A stretch of DNA of 64,000 nt from Pigmentiphaga litoralis (GCF_013408655.1 NZ_JACCBP010000002.1:967875-1031874), one strand, 5' to 3'; shown: positions 18,302-27,575, counted from the first letter of the stretch. Notes: a model not told the origin generated them from the letters alone. A program made the numbers and translations.

Positions 18302-20509
18302 TCACGCCATCGCCGGCATCTTGTCCAGCAACTTGTCCAGCGTGATCGGGTACTCCCGCACCCGGATGCCCGTCGCGTTGTAGATCGCGTTGGCCACGGC
18401 AGCGCCTACGCCGCAGATGCCCAGCTCGCCCACGCCCTTGGCCTTCATGGGCGACGACTGGGGATCGGTCTCGTCCAGGAAGATCACGTCCTGATGCGGA
18501 ATGTCGGCATGCACCGGCACTTCGTACCCGGCCAGATCGTGGTTCACAAAAAAGCCCCGGCGCGTGTCTACGGCCAGTTCTTCCATCAGCGCCGCGCCGG
18601 CACCCATTGTCATTGCACCAATCACCTGGCTGCGCGCCGACTTGGGGTTGATGATGCGGCCAGCCGCGCACACGGCCAGCATGCGGCGGATGCGGACTTC
18701 GGCGGTGGCCATGTCCACGCCGACTTCCACGTAGTGGGCGCCGAAGGTGGACTGCTGCATCTTCTTGCTCAGGTCGCCGAATTCGATCTTGTCTTCGGCA
18801 ACGATGTCGGCTGACCGTGCGGCCGTGGCCAGCGACTGGCTGCGGCCGCCGGCACGCACCTGGCCGTCCACGAATTCCGCCGTGGCGGGGTCCAGGCCCA
18901 GCTTGCGGGCGACGGCTTCGCGCAGCTTGACGCATGCGGCGTACACGCCGGCGGTCGAACTGTTGGCGCCCCATTGGCCGCCCGATCCGGCGGACACCGG
19001 GAAGCTGGAATCCCCCAGGCGCACCATGACCTTGTCGAGGGGCAGGCCCATCATTTCGGCGGCGGTCTGCGCGATGATGGTGTAGGTGCCCGTGCCGATG
19101 TCGGTCATGTCGGTCTCAACGGTGACGATGCCGCGCTTGTCCAGCCGCACGCGTGCGCCCGACGTCATCGTCAGGTTGTTCCGGAAGGCCGATGCCACGC
19201 CCATGCCGACCAGCCAGCGGCCGTCGCGCAGGGTGGCCGGCTTGGCGCTGCGTTTGCTCCAGCCGAACTGCTCGGCGCCAATGCGCATGCATTCGTTCAA
19301 CTGGCGTTGCGAGAACGGACGCTTCGGGTCTTCAGGGTCGACCTGCGTATCGTTCAGTACACGGAAGGCCACCGGGTCCATGTTGACCTTTTCGGCCATT
19401 TCATCGATCGCGATTTCCAGCGCCATCAGGCCAGGCGCTTCGCCGGGCGCGCGCATGGCGTTGCCCTCGGGCAAGTCCAGCAAGGCCAGGCGCGTCTGGG
19501 TCATGCGGTCGGCGCCGGCATACAGCAGGCGGGTCTGTTGCACGGCTTCTTCGGGCGATCCGCCTTCCAGGTTGCCTGACCAGGTCTCGTGACCGATGGC
19601 AGTGATCTTGCCGTCGGGTGTCGTGCCGATACGGATGCGCTGGATGGTGGCCGGGCGGTGCGTGGTGTTGTTGCCCATCAGGGGGCGTGTCAGCGCGACC
19701 TTGACCGGACGCTTGACGGCGCGTGCGCCCAGCGCGGCCAGAATGGCGTCGGCGCGCACGAACAGCTTGCCGCCAAAGCCGCCGCCAATGTAGGGCGAGA
19801 TCAGGCGCACATCGTCTTTCTTCAGGCCCAGGGTCTTGGCCACGTCGCCGGCGCCCCACGCGATCATCTGGTTGGACGTGTAGACCGTCAGCTTGCTGCC
19901 TTGCCACACGGCGATCGACGCGTGCGGTTCCATCATTGCGTGCGAGTGATCGGGCGTGTGATAGGTGGCGTCGAGCTTGACGGGGGCCGCATCAAACGCC
20001 GACGCAAAGTTGCCGACGGCCGTGTCGGGCTTTTCGCTTTGTTTGGGCGACGGCTTGGTCGCCGATGCCTTTTCGGCTTCCAGGTCAAACTTGCCGGCGG
20101 ACGCGGCGTAGTCCACTTTGATCAGGTAGGCCGCGGCGCGTGCCTGCTCGAAGGTCTCGGCCACCACCAGGGCAATTGCCTGGTGATAGTGGTCGACCTC
20201 AGGTCCGCCCAGCAGCTTGGCGACGTTGTAGTCACCCTTTTCCAGCTTGCCCGCGTTGTCGGCGGTAATGATCGTCAGCACGCCCGGCGCGGCCTTGGCG
20301 GCGGCCAGGTCCATGCGCGTGATGCGGCCTTTCGCAATGCCTGCGCCCACCACATAGCCATAGGCCTGGTTGCGCATGCTGTCATGCCACTCGTACGCAT
20401 ACGGTGCGCTGCCGGTGGTCTTGAACGGGCCGTCGATCCGGTCGGTCGGCTTGCCCACGACCTTCAACTGGTCGATGGGATTGGTCGTTGCGGGAGTATC
20501 GAATTTCAT
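18302..20509 (-). CDS. paoC: Molybdenum-cofactor subunit of periplasmic aldehyde oxidoreductase
   Basis: 735-aa large subunit of the xanthine dehydrogenase family, binding molybdopterin cytosine dinucleotide and oxidising aldehydes to acids. The N-terminal a/b-hammerhead domain (about 15-140: GDYNVAKLLGGPEVDHYHQA) is followed by the Mo-binding domains with IGGGFGGKLF, MRAPGEAPG and the catalytic glutamate near the C-terminus in KGVGELGICG. Length and motif order match PaoC/YagR. The gene starts 2 nt after the end of the FAD subunit. The protein has no signal peptide of its own; in E. coli it is exported with the Tat signal of PaoA. The dedicated maturation chaperone PaoD is not in the operon here. 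Confidence 0.92.
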   Translation of the reverse strand: MKFDTPATTNPIDQLKVVGKPTDRIDGPFKTTGSAPYAYEWHDSMRNQAYGYVVGAGIAKGRITRMDLAAAKAAPGVLTIITADNAGKLEKGDYNVAKLLGGPEVDHYHQAIALVVAETFEQARAAAYLIKVDYAASAGKFDLEAEKASATKPSPKQSEKPDTAVGNFASAFDAAPVKLDATYHTPDHSHAMMEPHASIAVWQGSKLTVYTSNQMIAWGAGDVAKTLGLKKDDVRLISPYIGGGFGGKLFVRADAILAALGARAVKRPVKVALTRPLMGNNTTHRPATIQRIRIGTTPDGKITAIGHETWSGNLEGGSPEEAVQQTRLLYAGADRMTQTRLALLDLPEGNAMRAPGEAPGLMALEIAIDEMAEKVNMDPVAFRVLNDTQVDPEDPKRPFSQRQLNECMRIGAEQFGWSKRSAKPATLRDGRWLVGMGVASAFRNNLTMTSGARVRLDKRGIVTVETDMTDIGTGTYTIIAQTAAEMMGLPLDKVMVRLGDSSFPVSAGSGGQWGANSSTAGVYAACVKLREAVARKLGLDPATAEFVDGQVRAGGRSQSLATAARSADIVAEDKIEFGDLSKKMQQSTFGAHYVEVGVDMATAEVRIRRMLAVCAAGRIINPKSARSQVIGAMTMGAGAALMEELAVDTRRGFFVNHDLAGYEVPVHADIPHQDVIFLDETDPQSSPMKAKGVGELGICGVGAAVANAIYNATGIRVREYPITLDKLLDKMPAMA

Positions 20510-20511
20510 GG

Positions 20512-21462
20512 TCAGACCCTCGCTTCCGTCAGCACGGATTGCAGCGTGCGTTCGACCAGCTTCAGTTTGAAAGTGTTGTCCTGGGTGGGACGCGCGTTGG
20601 CAAACAACTGCGCGGCCACGGCTTGCGCGCCTTGCGGCAGTTGCGCGTCGGCGGCGTCCACGCGCCAGGGCTTGGGAGCGACACCGCCCACGGCGACACG
20701 GCCCGAGCCATCACGCTGAACGATCGCGCCCACCGAAATCAAGGCAAAGGCATAGGACGCGCGGTCGCGCACCTTGCGATAGACCTGCACGCCGCCCACG
20801 GGCTGGGGCAGGGTGACCGACGTGATGAACTCGCCGGCTTCCAGCGCATTTTCGATATGCGGGGTGTTGCCCGGAAGCTTGTGAAAGTCAACGATCGGGA
20901 TGCGGCGCTGCGAACCGTCGGGCTTGACGGTGTCGACCACGGCATCCAGCGCGCGCATGGCAATGGCCATGTCGCTGGGGTGCGTGGCGATACAGGCGTC
21001 GCTGGTGCCGACCACACCCAGCTGGCGCGTCACACCACCAATGGCCGAACAGCCGCTGCCAGGCTGGCGTTTGTTGCAGGCTTGGTTGGTGTCATAGAAG
21101 TAAGGGCAGCGCGTGCGTTGCAGCAGGTTGCCGGCCGTCGTGGCCTTGTTGCGCAACTGACCCGATGCACCCGCCAGCAGCGCGCGCGACAGCAGCGCAT
21201 AGTCGCGGCGCACGCGGTCGTTGGCAGCCAGGTCGGTATTGCGGACCAGGGCGCCGATGCGCAGGCCGCCTTCAGGGGTCGCGGTGATCTCGTCCACACC
21301 CAGGCGGTTCACGTCGATCAGGTGCACCGGCGTTTCGATCTGCAGCTTCATCAGATCGAGCAGATTGGTGCCGCCCGCAATGAACTTGGCGCCCGGCGTG
21401 GCGGCGGCCGCAGCCGCGGCGGCGGCAGGCGACGTGGCGCGTTCGTATGTGAAGGCTTTCAT
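20512..21462 (-). CDS. paoB: FAD-binding subunit of periplasmic aldehyde oxidoreductase
   Basis: 316-aa medium subunit of the molybdenum hydroxylase family. It carries the FAD loop near [19 protein letters not shown] and, as in E. coli PaoB, an extra [4Fe-4S] insertion whose four cysteines are visible in [20 protein letters not shown]. The segment [18 protein letters not shown] follows. This insertion separates PaoB from ordinary CoxM-type subunits and supports the specific assignment. It overlaps the iron-sulfur subunit gene by 4 nt (translational coupling). Its job is to pass electrons from the Mo centre to FAD and on to an external acceptor. Confidence 0.92.
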   Translation of the reverse strand: MKAFTYERATSPAAAAAAAAATPGAKFIAGGTNLLDLMKLQIETPVHLIDVNRLGVDEITATPEGGLRIGALVRNTDLAANDRVRRDYALLSRALLAGASGQLRNKATTAGNLLQRTRCPYFYDTNQACNKRQPGSGCSAIGGVTRQLGVVGTSDACIATHPSDMAIAMRALDAVVDTVKPDGSQRRIPIVDFHKLPGNTPHIENALEAGEFITSVTLPQPVGGVQVYRKVRDRASYAFALISVGAIVQRDGSGRVAVGGVAPKPWRVDAADAQLPQGAQAVAAQLFANARPTQDNTFKLKLVERTLQSVLTEARV

Positions 21463-22133
21463 GCGGCGCTCCCTGCGACGTCGGTCATCGCATCGACAAT
21501 GTTCGAATAGGCCCCGCAGCGGCAGATGTTGCCGCTCATGCGTTCACGCATTTCATCGGCGCTCAGCAGGGGGCGCGCGTTCAGGTCGGTCGTCACGTGG
21601 CTGGGAATGCCGCGCTTCATTTCGTCCAGCACCGACACGGCCGAACAGATCTGGCCAGGCGTGCAGTAGCCGCACTGGTAGCCGTCGTGTTTGACGAACG
21701 CGGCTTGCATCGGATGCATCTTGCCGGGCGTGCCCAGGCCTTCGATCGTCGTGACCTCGTCGCCATCATGCATGACGGCCAGCGTCAGGCACGAGTTGAT
21801 GCGCTGCCCGTTGACGATGACCGTACAGGCGCCGCATTGACCGTGGTCGCAGCCCTTCTTGGTGCCGGTCAGCATCAGGTGTTCGCGCAGGGCGTCGAGC
21901 AGTGACGTGCGCGTTTCGACATTGAGCGTACGCGCCTTGCCGTTCACCTTGAGCGAGACCGAGGCAGGCACCGGTGCGCCATTGGCGGCCGAGCCAGGGG
22001 CCGGCGCAGGGCGCTTGTTCGCGCCCGTCGCCTGCGCGTGGCCGGTCAGCGGCATGCTGACAGCCGCTGCCGACGCCGCGCCTGCGATCAGCACGTTGCG
22101 CCGGCCCGTGTTCAGGTCGTCGATTTTTTCCAT
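21459..22133 (-). CDS. paoA: [2Fe-2S] subunit of periplasmic aldehyde oxidoreductase, Tat exported
   Basis: 224-aa small subunit. A Tat-type N-terminus ([18 protein letters not shown]) is followed by a plant-type ferredoxin domain ([16 protein letters not shown]) and the all-helical second cluster domain (QCGYCTPGQ and [10 protein letters not shown]). The ATG at 22133 has AAAGGA upstream; the longer open frame to 22256 has no such support. It is the first gene of the paoABC operon, giving the usual order Fe-S, FAD, Mo. The complex should detoxify or use aromatic or aliphatic aldehydes in the periplasm. Confidence 0.93.
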   Translation of the reverse strand: MEKIDDLNTGRRNVLIAGAASAAAVSMPLTGHAQATGANKRPAPAPGSAANGAPVPASVSLKVNGKARTLNVETRTSLLDALREHLMLTGTKKGCDHGQCGACTVIVNGQRINSCLTLAVMHDGDEVTTIEGLGTPGKMHPMQAAFVKHDGYQCGYCTPGQICSAVSVLDEMKRGIPSHVTTDLNARPLLSADEMRERMSGNICRCGAYSNIVDAMTDVAGSAA

Positions 22134-22546
22134 GGGGAAATCCTTTGTTGTTCGTGATGAACGGACGGCTCCGCAAGCCGTCGTTCCAATGGGGCCGCGA
22201 GGCGACACATGCGGGCAAAAACACGCAGCGGTATCCCACGCTGGCGGTGCATCCATCCTAACTGTCGCGCACGCATTTGATTAGGTAGCCGGAAGTGCAT
22301 GGGACTATGAAGCGGTTTCATGAAACCAAAGGTGCGAAAGGCGCGTTTCTCGCATGATTCGGTCGGACGCTTCCTGCCGCAGAGCCAATGCTGGCGCGGC
22401 TCTTGGGTGGATTGGCCGTGCGAGCGTTTGGTTACTTTCGTGACCATGAGATTTCGGTGACATCCGTTCGCGCACGAACTTTGCGACAGATGGTGCATCA
22501 ACGGCCCCTTGCAGCGGGGTCGTTCAACGCACTTCATGAGGAAGAC
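22134..22546. promoter_or_regulatory. Divergent promoter region with 14-bp palindrome (22314-22327)
   Basis: 413 bp without a gene between paoA and the DUF421 gene. It contains a perfect palindrome GGTTTCATGAAACC at 22314-22327, a plausible regulator site for either promoter. I see no convincing sigma-70 promoter and no small gene. The open frame that runs from 22388 is only the upstream part of the DUF421 frame. Confidence 0.4.
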
Positions 22547-23065
22547 GTGGAAGACATCCAGGACATCTTGGCGCTTGATGCAGGCTTTGTAGAAATGTTT
22601 ACGCGGGGCACGGCGATCTATTGGGCGCTGTTCATTCTGTTGCGTCTGGCCGGCCGGCGCGATGTCGGGTCGATGGGCGTTGCCGACTTCCTGGTGCTTG
22701 TGCTGGTGGCGGACGCCGCAGGCAATGCGATGGCGGGCGACTCCACGTCGGTGGGGGACGGCATCATCGTGGTGGCGACCATCGTCGGGTGGAGCGTCGT
22801 GGTCGACCGTCTGGGCTACAGCTCGCCGCTGCTGCGCAAGTGGCTGGAACCGCGCCGCGTGCTGCTGGTCAGGAACGGGCGGATCGTGGCGCGCGGCATG
22901 CGGCAGGAACACGTCACGCGCACCGAGCTGATGGCGCAACTGCGCCTGCTGGGCATTGGCCGGCTCGACGAAGTGCAGCGCGCCTACATCGAGTCCGACG
23001 GACAGGTCAGCGTGATTCGCATGTCGGAACGCACCGATGGGGAAACGTCCACGCTTGAAGAATAG
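22547..23065 (+). CDS. DUF421/YetF-type membrane protein
   Basis: 172-aa inner-membrane protein of the YetF/DUF421 family, function unknown. Three hydrophobic segments (AIYWALFILLRLAG, VADFLVLVLVADAAGNAM, GIIVVATIVGWSVVVDRL) are followed by the typical cytoplasmic domain (RRVLLVRNGRIVARGMRQE ... LGIGRLDEVQRAYIESDGQ). I chose the GTG at 22547, preceded by AGGAA, because homologues begin with a short acidic leader exactly here. In-frame starts at 22388, 22493 and 22595 are alternatives. It stands alone, divergent from paoABC. Confidence 0.82.
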   Translation: MEDIQDILALDAGFVEMFTRGTAIYWALFILLRLAGRRDVGSMGVADFLVLVLVADAAGNAMAGDSTSVGDGIIVVATIVGWSVVVDRLGYSSPLLRKWLEPRRVLLVRNGRIVARGMRQEHVTRTELMAQLRLLGIGRLDEVQRAYIESDGQVSVIRMSERTDGETSTLEE

Positions 23066-23082
23066 GGGACGTCGGCAACGAC

Positions 23083-23145
23083 TTGCTGGAATCCATCAAC
23101 TCGTTGGCGGACTCCATCAACACGTTGGTGGACTCCATCAACGAT
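23083..23145. repeat. 21-bp tandem repeat, three copies
   Basis: Three adjacent 21-bp units of the form TTGgtGGAcTCCATCAACxxg at 23083, 23104 and 23125, lying between the convergent ends of the DUF421 and LysR genes. Read in frame 23083 they spell a heptad pattern (LxxSINx), but no credible start precedes them and the frame differs from DUF421. Confidence 0.7.
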
Positions 23146-23191
23146 CCCCTGGATGCTGCGATCGACGGGTGTTGCGATCGACGCGTCCTGC

Positions 23192-24112
23192 CTACAGGGT
23201 GATCACTTCCGCGAACACTTCGCGCGTCACCTTCAGGAAACCCTCGGCGGCGGGGGACAGGGTCCGGCCTCTGGTGTTCACGTACGAGATGTCCATGGGC
23301 ACCCGCGGCGATGTCAGGCGGCATCGCCACAGATTGTCGTGCTGCGTTTTGGCGACCAGGGACGACGCCCAGATCGTCACGCCCAGGCCGCCTGCCGTCA
23401 TCCACAGCGCGGACGACAGGAAGTTCACTTCATGGCCGATGATCAGCCGCACGCCGGCATGGTCGGCCGCCGCATCCAGCTTGCGGCGCATGCCGTAGCC
23501 CAGGCCCGTCCGCACCGCGATCAGGGGGTAGGGCGCCACGTCGGCCCAGGTCACGTCGTCGCGGCCGGCCAGCGGGTGATCGTCGGCGCACACCAGGCAC
23601 AGGTGGTCGTGCAGCAAGGGCACAAGCTCCAGCTGGGGATCATCGGACTCGGGCGTGCCGATCCCGAAATCGACATGGTCGGCCGCCACCCGCGTCAGGA
23701 ATTGATCGGGGGCGCAGTCGTCCAGAATGATCTTGACGTCGGGGTAGACGGCGCTGAAGCGGCGCACCACGGCCGGCATCAGCACCGCGGCCACGGTCGC
23801 CGTCACGACGATGTGGACCCGGCCCCGCCGCAGGTCGCTCAGCGCTTCGAAGTGGCTGCCCAGACGCGCCACGTCCTGCAGGATGCGTTCGGCGACCGCA
23901 ATGGTGTCGTGCGCCGCCTGGGTCGGCGTCAAGGCGCGCGACGTGCGATCGAACAGCGCCAGGTTCAGCGTGGCTTCGATCTGGCGCAGCATGGTGCTGA
24001 CCGCCGACTCCGTCACCGACAGCCGGGTGGCCGCCAGGCTCAGCTTGCCCGACCGGTAGACGGCCACGAAGGCGCGAAGTTGCTTGAGGCTGAGCTGGCT
24101 TTCTATCGACAT
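23192..24112 (-). CDS. LysR-family transcriptional regulator
   Basis: 306-aa regulator with N-terminal winged HTH (QLRAFVAVYRSGKLSLAAT ... LSVTESAVSTMLRQIEATL) and a C-terminal periplasmic-binding-like effector domain (RGRVHIVVTATVAAVLMPA onward). It is transcribed away from the aldolase/Bug/dehydrogenase set beginning at 24313, and the 200-bp gap holds a four-copy 15-bp repeat, so it very probably regulates that set in response to a pathway intermediate. The ATG at 24112 begins MSIESQLSLKQLRAF, normal for the family. Confidence 0.9.
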   Translation of the reverse strand: MSIESQLSLKQLRAFVAVYRSGKLSLAATRLSVTESAVSTMLRQIEATLNLALFDRTSRALTPTQAAHDTIAVAERILQDVARLGSHFEALSDLRRGRVHIVVTATVAAVLMPAVVRRFSAVYPDVKIILDDCAPDQFLTRVAADHVDFGIGTPESDDPQLELVPLLHDHLCLVCADDHPLAGRDDVTWADVAPYPLIAVRTGLGYGMRRKLDAAADHAGVRLIIGHEVNFLSSALWMTAGGLGVTIWASSLVAKTQHDNLWRCRLTSPRVPMDISYVNTRGRTLSPAAEGFLKVTREVFAEVITL

Positions 24113-24237
24113 TGAAGCTTTCTTGTAGGGTGCTGCAGTTTTTTTCGATTGGAATCGATAGTGTCCGGCGGTTCAATGGGCGCATTCCCGGGGCGGCATG
24201 CGCTGGCCCCCAGCCCGACACGTCGGGCCCCCGCGTG

Positions 24238-24297
24238 TTCAGCACACGCACATTCAGCACGCTCATATTCAGCACACAGAACATCAGCATACTCATC
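24238..24297. repeat. 15-bp imperfect tandem repeat, four copies, in promoter/leader
   Basis: Four consecutive 15-bp units starting TTCAGCACACGCACA at 24238, then at 24253, 24268 and 24283; the last is the most diverged. They end 15 bp before the aldolase ATG, overlapping its leader and ribosome-binding region, and lie downstream of the LysR divergent promoter. There are no spacers, so it is not CRISPR. Confidence 0.7.
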
Positions 24298-24312
24298 ACC
24301 TGGAGACGTCCG

Positions 24313-25119
24313 ATGAAAGCCGAGAACCCCGTCTACATCCGCCCCGACGCCGTCGCGTCATCCATCAGCGCCGAAGAATGGCAGACCCGGGTCGACCTGG
24401 CCGCCTGTTACCGGCTGCATGCGCACTACGGGTGGACCGACCTGATCTACACCCACATCTCGGCCCGGGTGCCGGGCGCCGAAGAACACTTCCTGCTCAA
24501 CCCGTTCGGACTGATGTTCGACGAGATCACCGCATCCAACCTCGTCAAGATCGACCTGGACGGCAACGTCGTCAGCCCGACGCCGCACCCGATCCACCGC
24601 GCCGGCTTCGTGATCCACAGCGCCATCCATGGCGGCCGGCCCGATGCCCAATGCGTCATCCACGCTCACACCCGCGCCGGCATGGCCGTGTCAGCCATGG
24701 AATGCGGACTGCTCCCGCTCACGCAACACGCCATGCTCTTCCACGGCAAGATCGGCTATCACGACAGCGAAGGCCTGGCCAATCAGTTGGGCGAGCGCGA
24801 ACGGCTGGTGCGCGACATCGGCGACAAGCCGGTCATGATTCTGCGCAATCACGGCACGCTGGTGGCGGGCAAGACGATCGGGCAGGCCTTTGCCATGATG
24901 TGGCACCTGGAAATGGCGATGCAGGCCCAGGTCGATGCGCTGGCCAGCGGGCAGAAGCTGACCTATGGATCGCCCGAACTGGCCACCCGCATCGCCAGCA
25001 ACAGCTTTCGCGAACCCGGGCAGCCGCGGGCCGACGGGTCGATCAGCCCGCTCGGCCACATGGAATGGCCCGCGCTGCTGCGCCGCATGGACCGGCTGGA
25101 CCCGTCGTTCCGGCAGTAG
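24313..25119 (+). CDS. Class II aldolase/adducin-family protein
   Basis: 268-aa cytoplasmic enzyme of the class II aldolase/adducin fold, which binds a divalent metal and cleaves or decarboxylates hydroxy-acid substrates. Motifs seen: YGWTDLIYTHISARVPG, HFLLNPFGLMFDEITASN, the metal histidines in CVIHAHTRAGMAVS and the LRNHGTLVAG strand. The ATG at 24313 follows GGAG; the longer frame from 24112 would run through the repeat leader and is rejected. First gene of a set with a Bug protein and a 2-hydroxyacid dehydrogenase, suggesting catabolism of a hydroxy acid or sugar acid. The exact substrate is unknown. Confidence 0.88.
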   Translation: MKAENPVYIRPDAVASSISAEEWQTRVDLAACYRLHAHYGWTDLIYTHISARVPGAEEHFLLNPFGLMFDEITASNLVKIDLDGNVVSPTPHPIHRAGFVIHSAIHGGRPDAQCVIHAHTRAGMAVSAMECGLLPLTQHAMLFHGKIGYHDSEGLANQLGERERLVRDIGDKPVMILRNHGTLVAGKTIGQAFAMMWHLEMAMQAQVDALASGQKLTYGSPELATRIASNSFREPGQPRADGSISPLGHMEWPALLRRMDRLDPSFRQ

Positions 25120-25231
25120 GCGCGGTCACGGCGGCCTGACCGCACTGGACGCAGGACCCGCGACGGGACCACTCGCCGCGACGACGCATAACGAGATCGA
25201 GGCCAGACCACTGGCCCGACGAGGAGACACC

Positions 25232-26323
25232 ATGTTCAAGACTTTCGCGCCGCTGGCCCGTCTGCGCGCCAGGACGTTCGCTTCAACCGACCGGGCATCA
25301 ACCAAGCAGCGTTCGGCAACGCCACGGTCGGCCACCCTGGCGCCGACATGTTTCGCGACCCTCCTGGCTGCCACCTGGCTCGCGGCGGCCGCTCTCGCGA
25401 CATCCCCCGCTGCCGCCCAGACCTGGCCCGACCGCCCGATCCGCATCATCATCCCCTTCGCGCCCGGTGGCGGCGCCGACGGTGTCGCGCGCCTGCTGGC
25501 CGTGCAACTGGAAAAAGACCTGGGCCAGCCCGTTGTGGTGGAATCCAAGGCGGGCGGCAACACCGTCATCGCCGCGCAGACCGTGGCGCGGGCCGCCCCC
25601 GACGGCTACACCCTGTTGATGACGGGCGGGTCCACCATGTCGCTGCTGCCGCTCACGGCCAGCACGCCGCTGCCTTATGACCCGTTCAAGGATTTCTCGC
25701 CGATCGGCATGCTGTCCAAGGGGCCCTACCTGGTGGCGGTGTCGTCGTCGTTGGGCGCCGACACCCTGGCCGACGTGCTGACCCTGGCGCGCACCAGGCC
25801 CGGCGCGGTCGCGTATGCGTCGAACGGCATTGGCGCGTCGGCCCACATCGGCATGGAACTGCTGGCCCAGCGCGCCGGCGTGCAAATGACCCATGTGCCG
25901 TACAAAGGGTTCGCGCCTGCCCTGGGCGACGTCGTGTCGGGGCGCACGCCACTGACGATGATCGACCTGGCCACCCTCGGCGGTTTCGCCAGGTCGGGGC
26001 GCATCAAGATCCTGGCATCGACCGCCGCGCAGCGCTCGCCCATGTTCCCCGAGGTGCCCACGGTGGCCGAGCTGGGCTATCCGGGTTACGAGGTCGAGAC
26101 GTGGTTTGCGTTGTACGCACCGGCCCGCACGCCGTCGTCGGTGGTCGCCAAGGTCGGCGAACTGTCGGCCAAGTGGCTGGCCACGCCCGAGGCCAAGGCC
26201 GCCCTGGCGGCCTTGGGGCAAGAGGCGACCGCCTCGTCTCCCGACGCGGTCACCCAGCGCATCGTGGCCGAACAAAAGGCCTACGCGCCCCTGGTGACGG
26301 CCGCCAACATCAAGACGGATTGA
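25232..26323 (+). CDS. Bug/TctC-family periplasmic solute-binding protein
   Basis: 363-aa binding protein with an unusually long N-terminal leader (about 62 residues, basic and Thr/Ser-rich) before a hydrophobic stretch and cleavage near SPAAAQ. The mature part has RPIRIIIPFAPGGGADG, VESKAGGNTVIAAQ, APDGYTLLMTGG and VPYKGFAPALGDVV. GAGGAGA precedes the ATG at 25232; an inner start nearer the hydrophobic segment is possible, but no Met is present there. It lies between the aldolase and the dehydrogenase and presumably captures their substrate. Confidence 0.92.
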   Translation: MFKTFAPLARLRARTFASTDRASTKQRSATPRSATLAPTCFATLLAATWLAAAALATSPAAAQTWPDRPIRIIIPFAPGGGADGVARLLAVQLEKDLGQPVVVESKAGGNTVIAAQTVARAAPDGYTLLMTGGSTMSLLPLTASTPLPYDPFKDFSPIGMLSKGPYLVAVSSSLGADTLADVLTLARTRPGAVAYASNGIGASAHIGMELLAQRAGVQMTHVPYKGFAPALGDVVSGRTPLTMIDLATLGGFARSGRIKILASTAAQRSPMFPEVPTVAELGYPGYEVETWFALYAPARTPSSVVAKVGELSAKWLATPEAKAALAALGQEATASSPDAVTQRIVAEQKAYAPLVTAANIKTD

Positions 26324-26330
26324 GGTGGGG

Positions 26331-27539
26331 ATGACGACGCCGATGGATGTTCCGGCCCCCGCGTCTGCCACCGTGTGGGCTCACATGTCGGCTTCCTTGT
26401 CGGCCCCCATGTCTGCCCACTCGCCAACGGATGATGCCCAAGGTCCTGCGTCGCTCGCACCCGGCAACCAGACCCTGCTGATCGTCAACGCCGACGCGGC
26501 GTACTACGCGGCGCAGTTGATGGAGGCGCTTGCGCAGCCCGGGACGGACGCTGCCCGCCCCGACGCGACCGCCGTGCCCACCGTGCCCGCGCCCGCCGTG
26601 CCCGTCGCTGGTCCGCCCGCGACCGCGACCGCGCCCGTCACTCGCCCTCCTGCGACCGCGACCGTGACCGTGCTCGCGGCCACGCCCGGTCAGCCTCTTC
26701 CCGAAGGCGCCGAAGCCGCCACCGCCGTCATGGGGTTCGCCAGCGCCTTGACCCCCGCTCTGATCACGCAATTGCCACATCTGCGCTGGCTGCATGCGCT
26801 GTCATCGGGCGTCGACGGCATCGTGTCGCTACCCAACCTGCCGGCGGGACTGGTCATGACATCCTCCCACGGCGTGCACGGTCCGGCCGTCTCCGAACTG
26901 ACCCTGATGCTGATGCTTTCCCTGGCGCGCGACTTTCCATCCCTGATCGACAACCAGCGCGCCCACCTGTGGAAGCGCCGGCCGCAGCCCTTGCTGCATG
27001 GCAAGACCGTGGTCATCCTTGGCACCGGCTTGATCGCCCGCGCACTCGCCACGCGCTGCCGGGCGCTGGGCATGCGCACGGTGGCCGTGACCGCCACGGT
27101 GCGCGAGCTGCCGGAGTTCGACATGGTGTTGGCCCGATCCGACCTGCTCGATGGGGCGGCGCAGGCCGACATGCTGGTGGCCCTGGCGCCACTGGACGAC
27201 ACCACGAAAGGGATGGTCGACGCATCCGTCTTCGCAGCCATGAAGCCCACAGCGTGCTTCATCAACGTGGCCCGGGCCGGGCTATGCGACACCGCGGCGC
27301 TGGTTGACGCCTTGACCGGCGGGCGGCTTGCAGGCGCGGCGCTGGACGTGTTCGAGCGGGAACCGCTGCCGGCCGACGACCCCTTGTGGGACGTGCCCCG
27401 CCTGCTGATCACCCCCCATCTGGGCGGCGAATCCGATCGTTATGCCGACCAGGTGTTGCCCATCATCGTGCACAACACCCGCTGCGCCCTGCAGGGCCGG
27501 TGGGACGCCATGCGCAACCGGATCGCCCTGCCAGCCTGA
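26331..27539 (+). CDS. D-isomer-specific 2-hydroxyacid dehydrogenase with inserted Pro/Ala/Thr linker
   Basis: 402-aa NAD(P)-dependent oxidoreductase interconverting 2-hydroxy and 2-keto acids. The coenzyme domain shows GKTVVILGTGLIARALA, the catalytic Arg region (FINVARAGLCDTAALVDAL), the Glu region (ALDVFEREPLP) and the catalytic His in ITPHLGGESDRY. Unusually, the N-terminal substrate domain is interrupted after LIVNADAAYYAAQLMEAL by about 45 low-complexity residues rich in A, P, T and V (nt ~26560-26690). The N-terminus is also extended. The ATG at 26331 has GAGG 5 nt upstream and starts 8 nt after the Bug stop, so the three genes form an operon. Confidence 0.88.
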   Translation: MTTPMDVPAPASATVWAHMSASLSAPMSAHSPTDDAQGPASLAPGNQTLLIVNADAAYYAAQLMEALAQPGTDAARPDATAVPTVPAPAVPVAGPPATATAPVTRPPATATVTVLAATPGQPLPEGAEAATAVMGFASALTPALITQLPHLRWLHALSSGVDGIVSLPNLPAGLVMTSSHGVHGPAVSELTLMLMLSLARDFPSLIDNQRAHLWKRRPQPLLHGKTVVILGTGLIARALATRCRALGMRTVAVTATVRELPEFDMVLARSDLLDGAAQADMLVALAPLDDTTKGMVDASVFAAMKPTACFINVARAGLCDTAALVDALTGGRLAGAALDVFEREPLPADDPLWDVPRLLITPHLGGESDRYADQVLPIIVHNTRCALQGRWDAMRNRIALPA

Positions 27540-27575
27540 GCGCGACAGGGGGCGCTTACCTCGGTTGCGCCCCGT

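Noticed and set aside
24238..24297. CRISPR-like array
   Set aside because: The 15-bp units are directly adjacent with no spacers, and no cas genes occur in the window.
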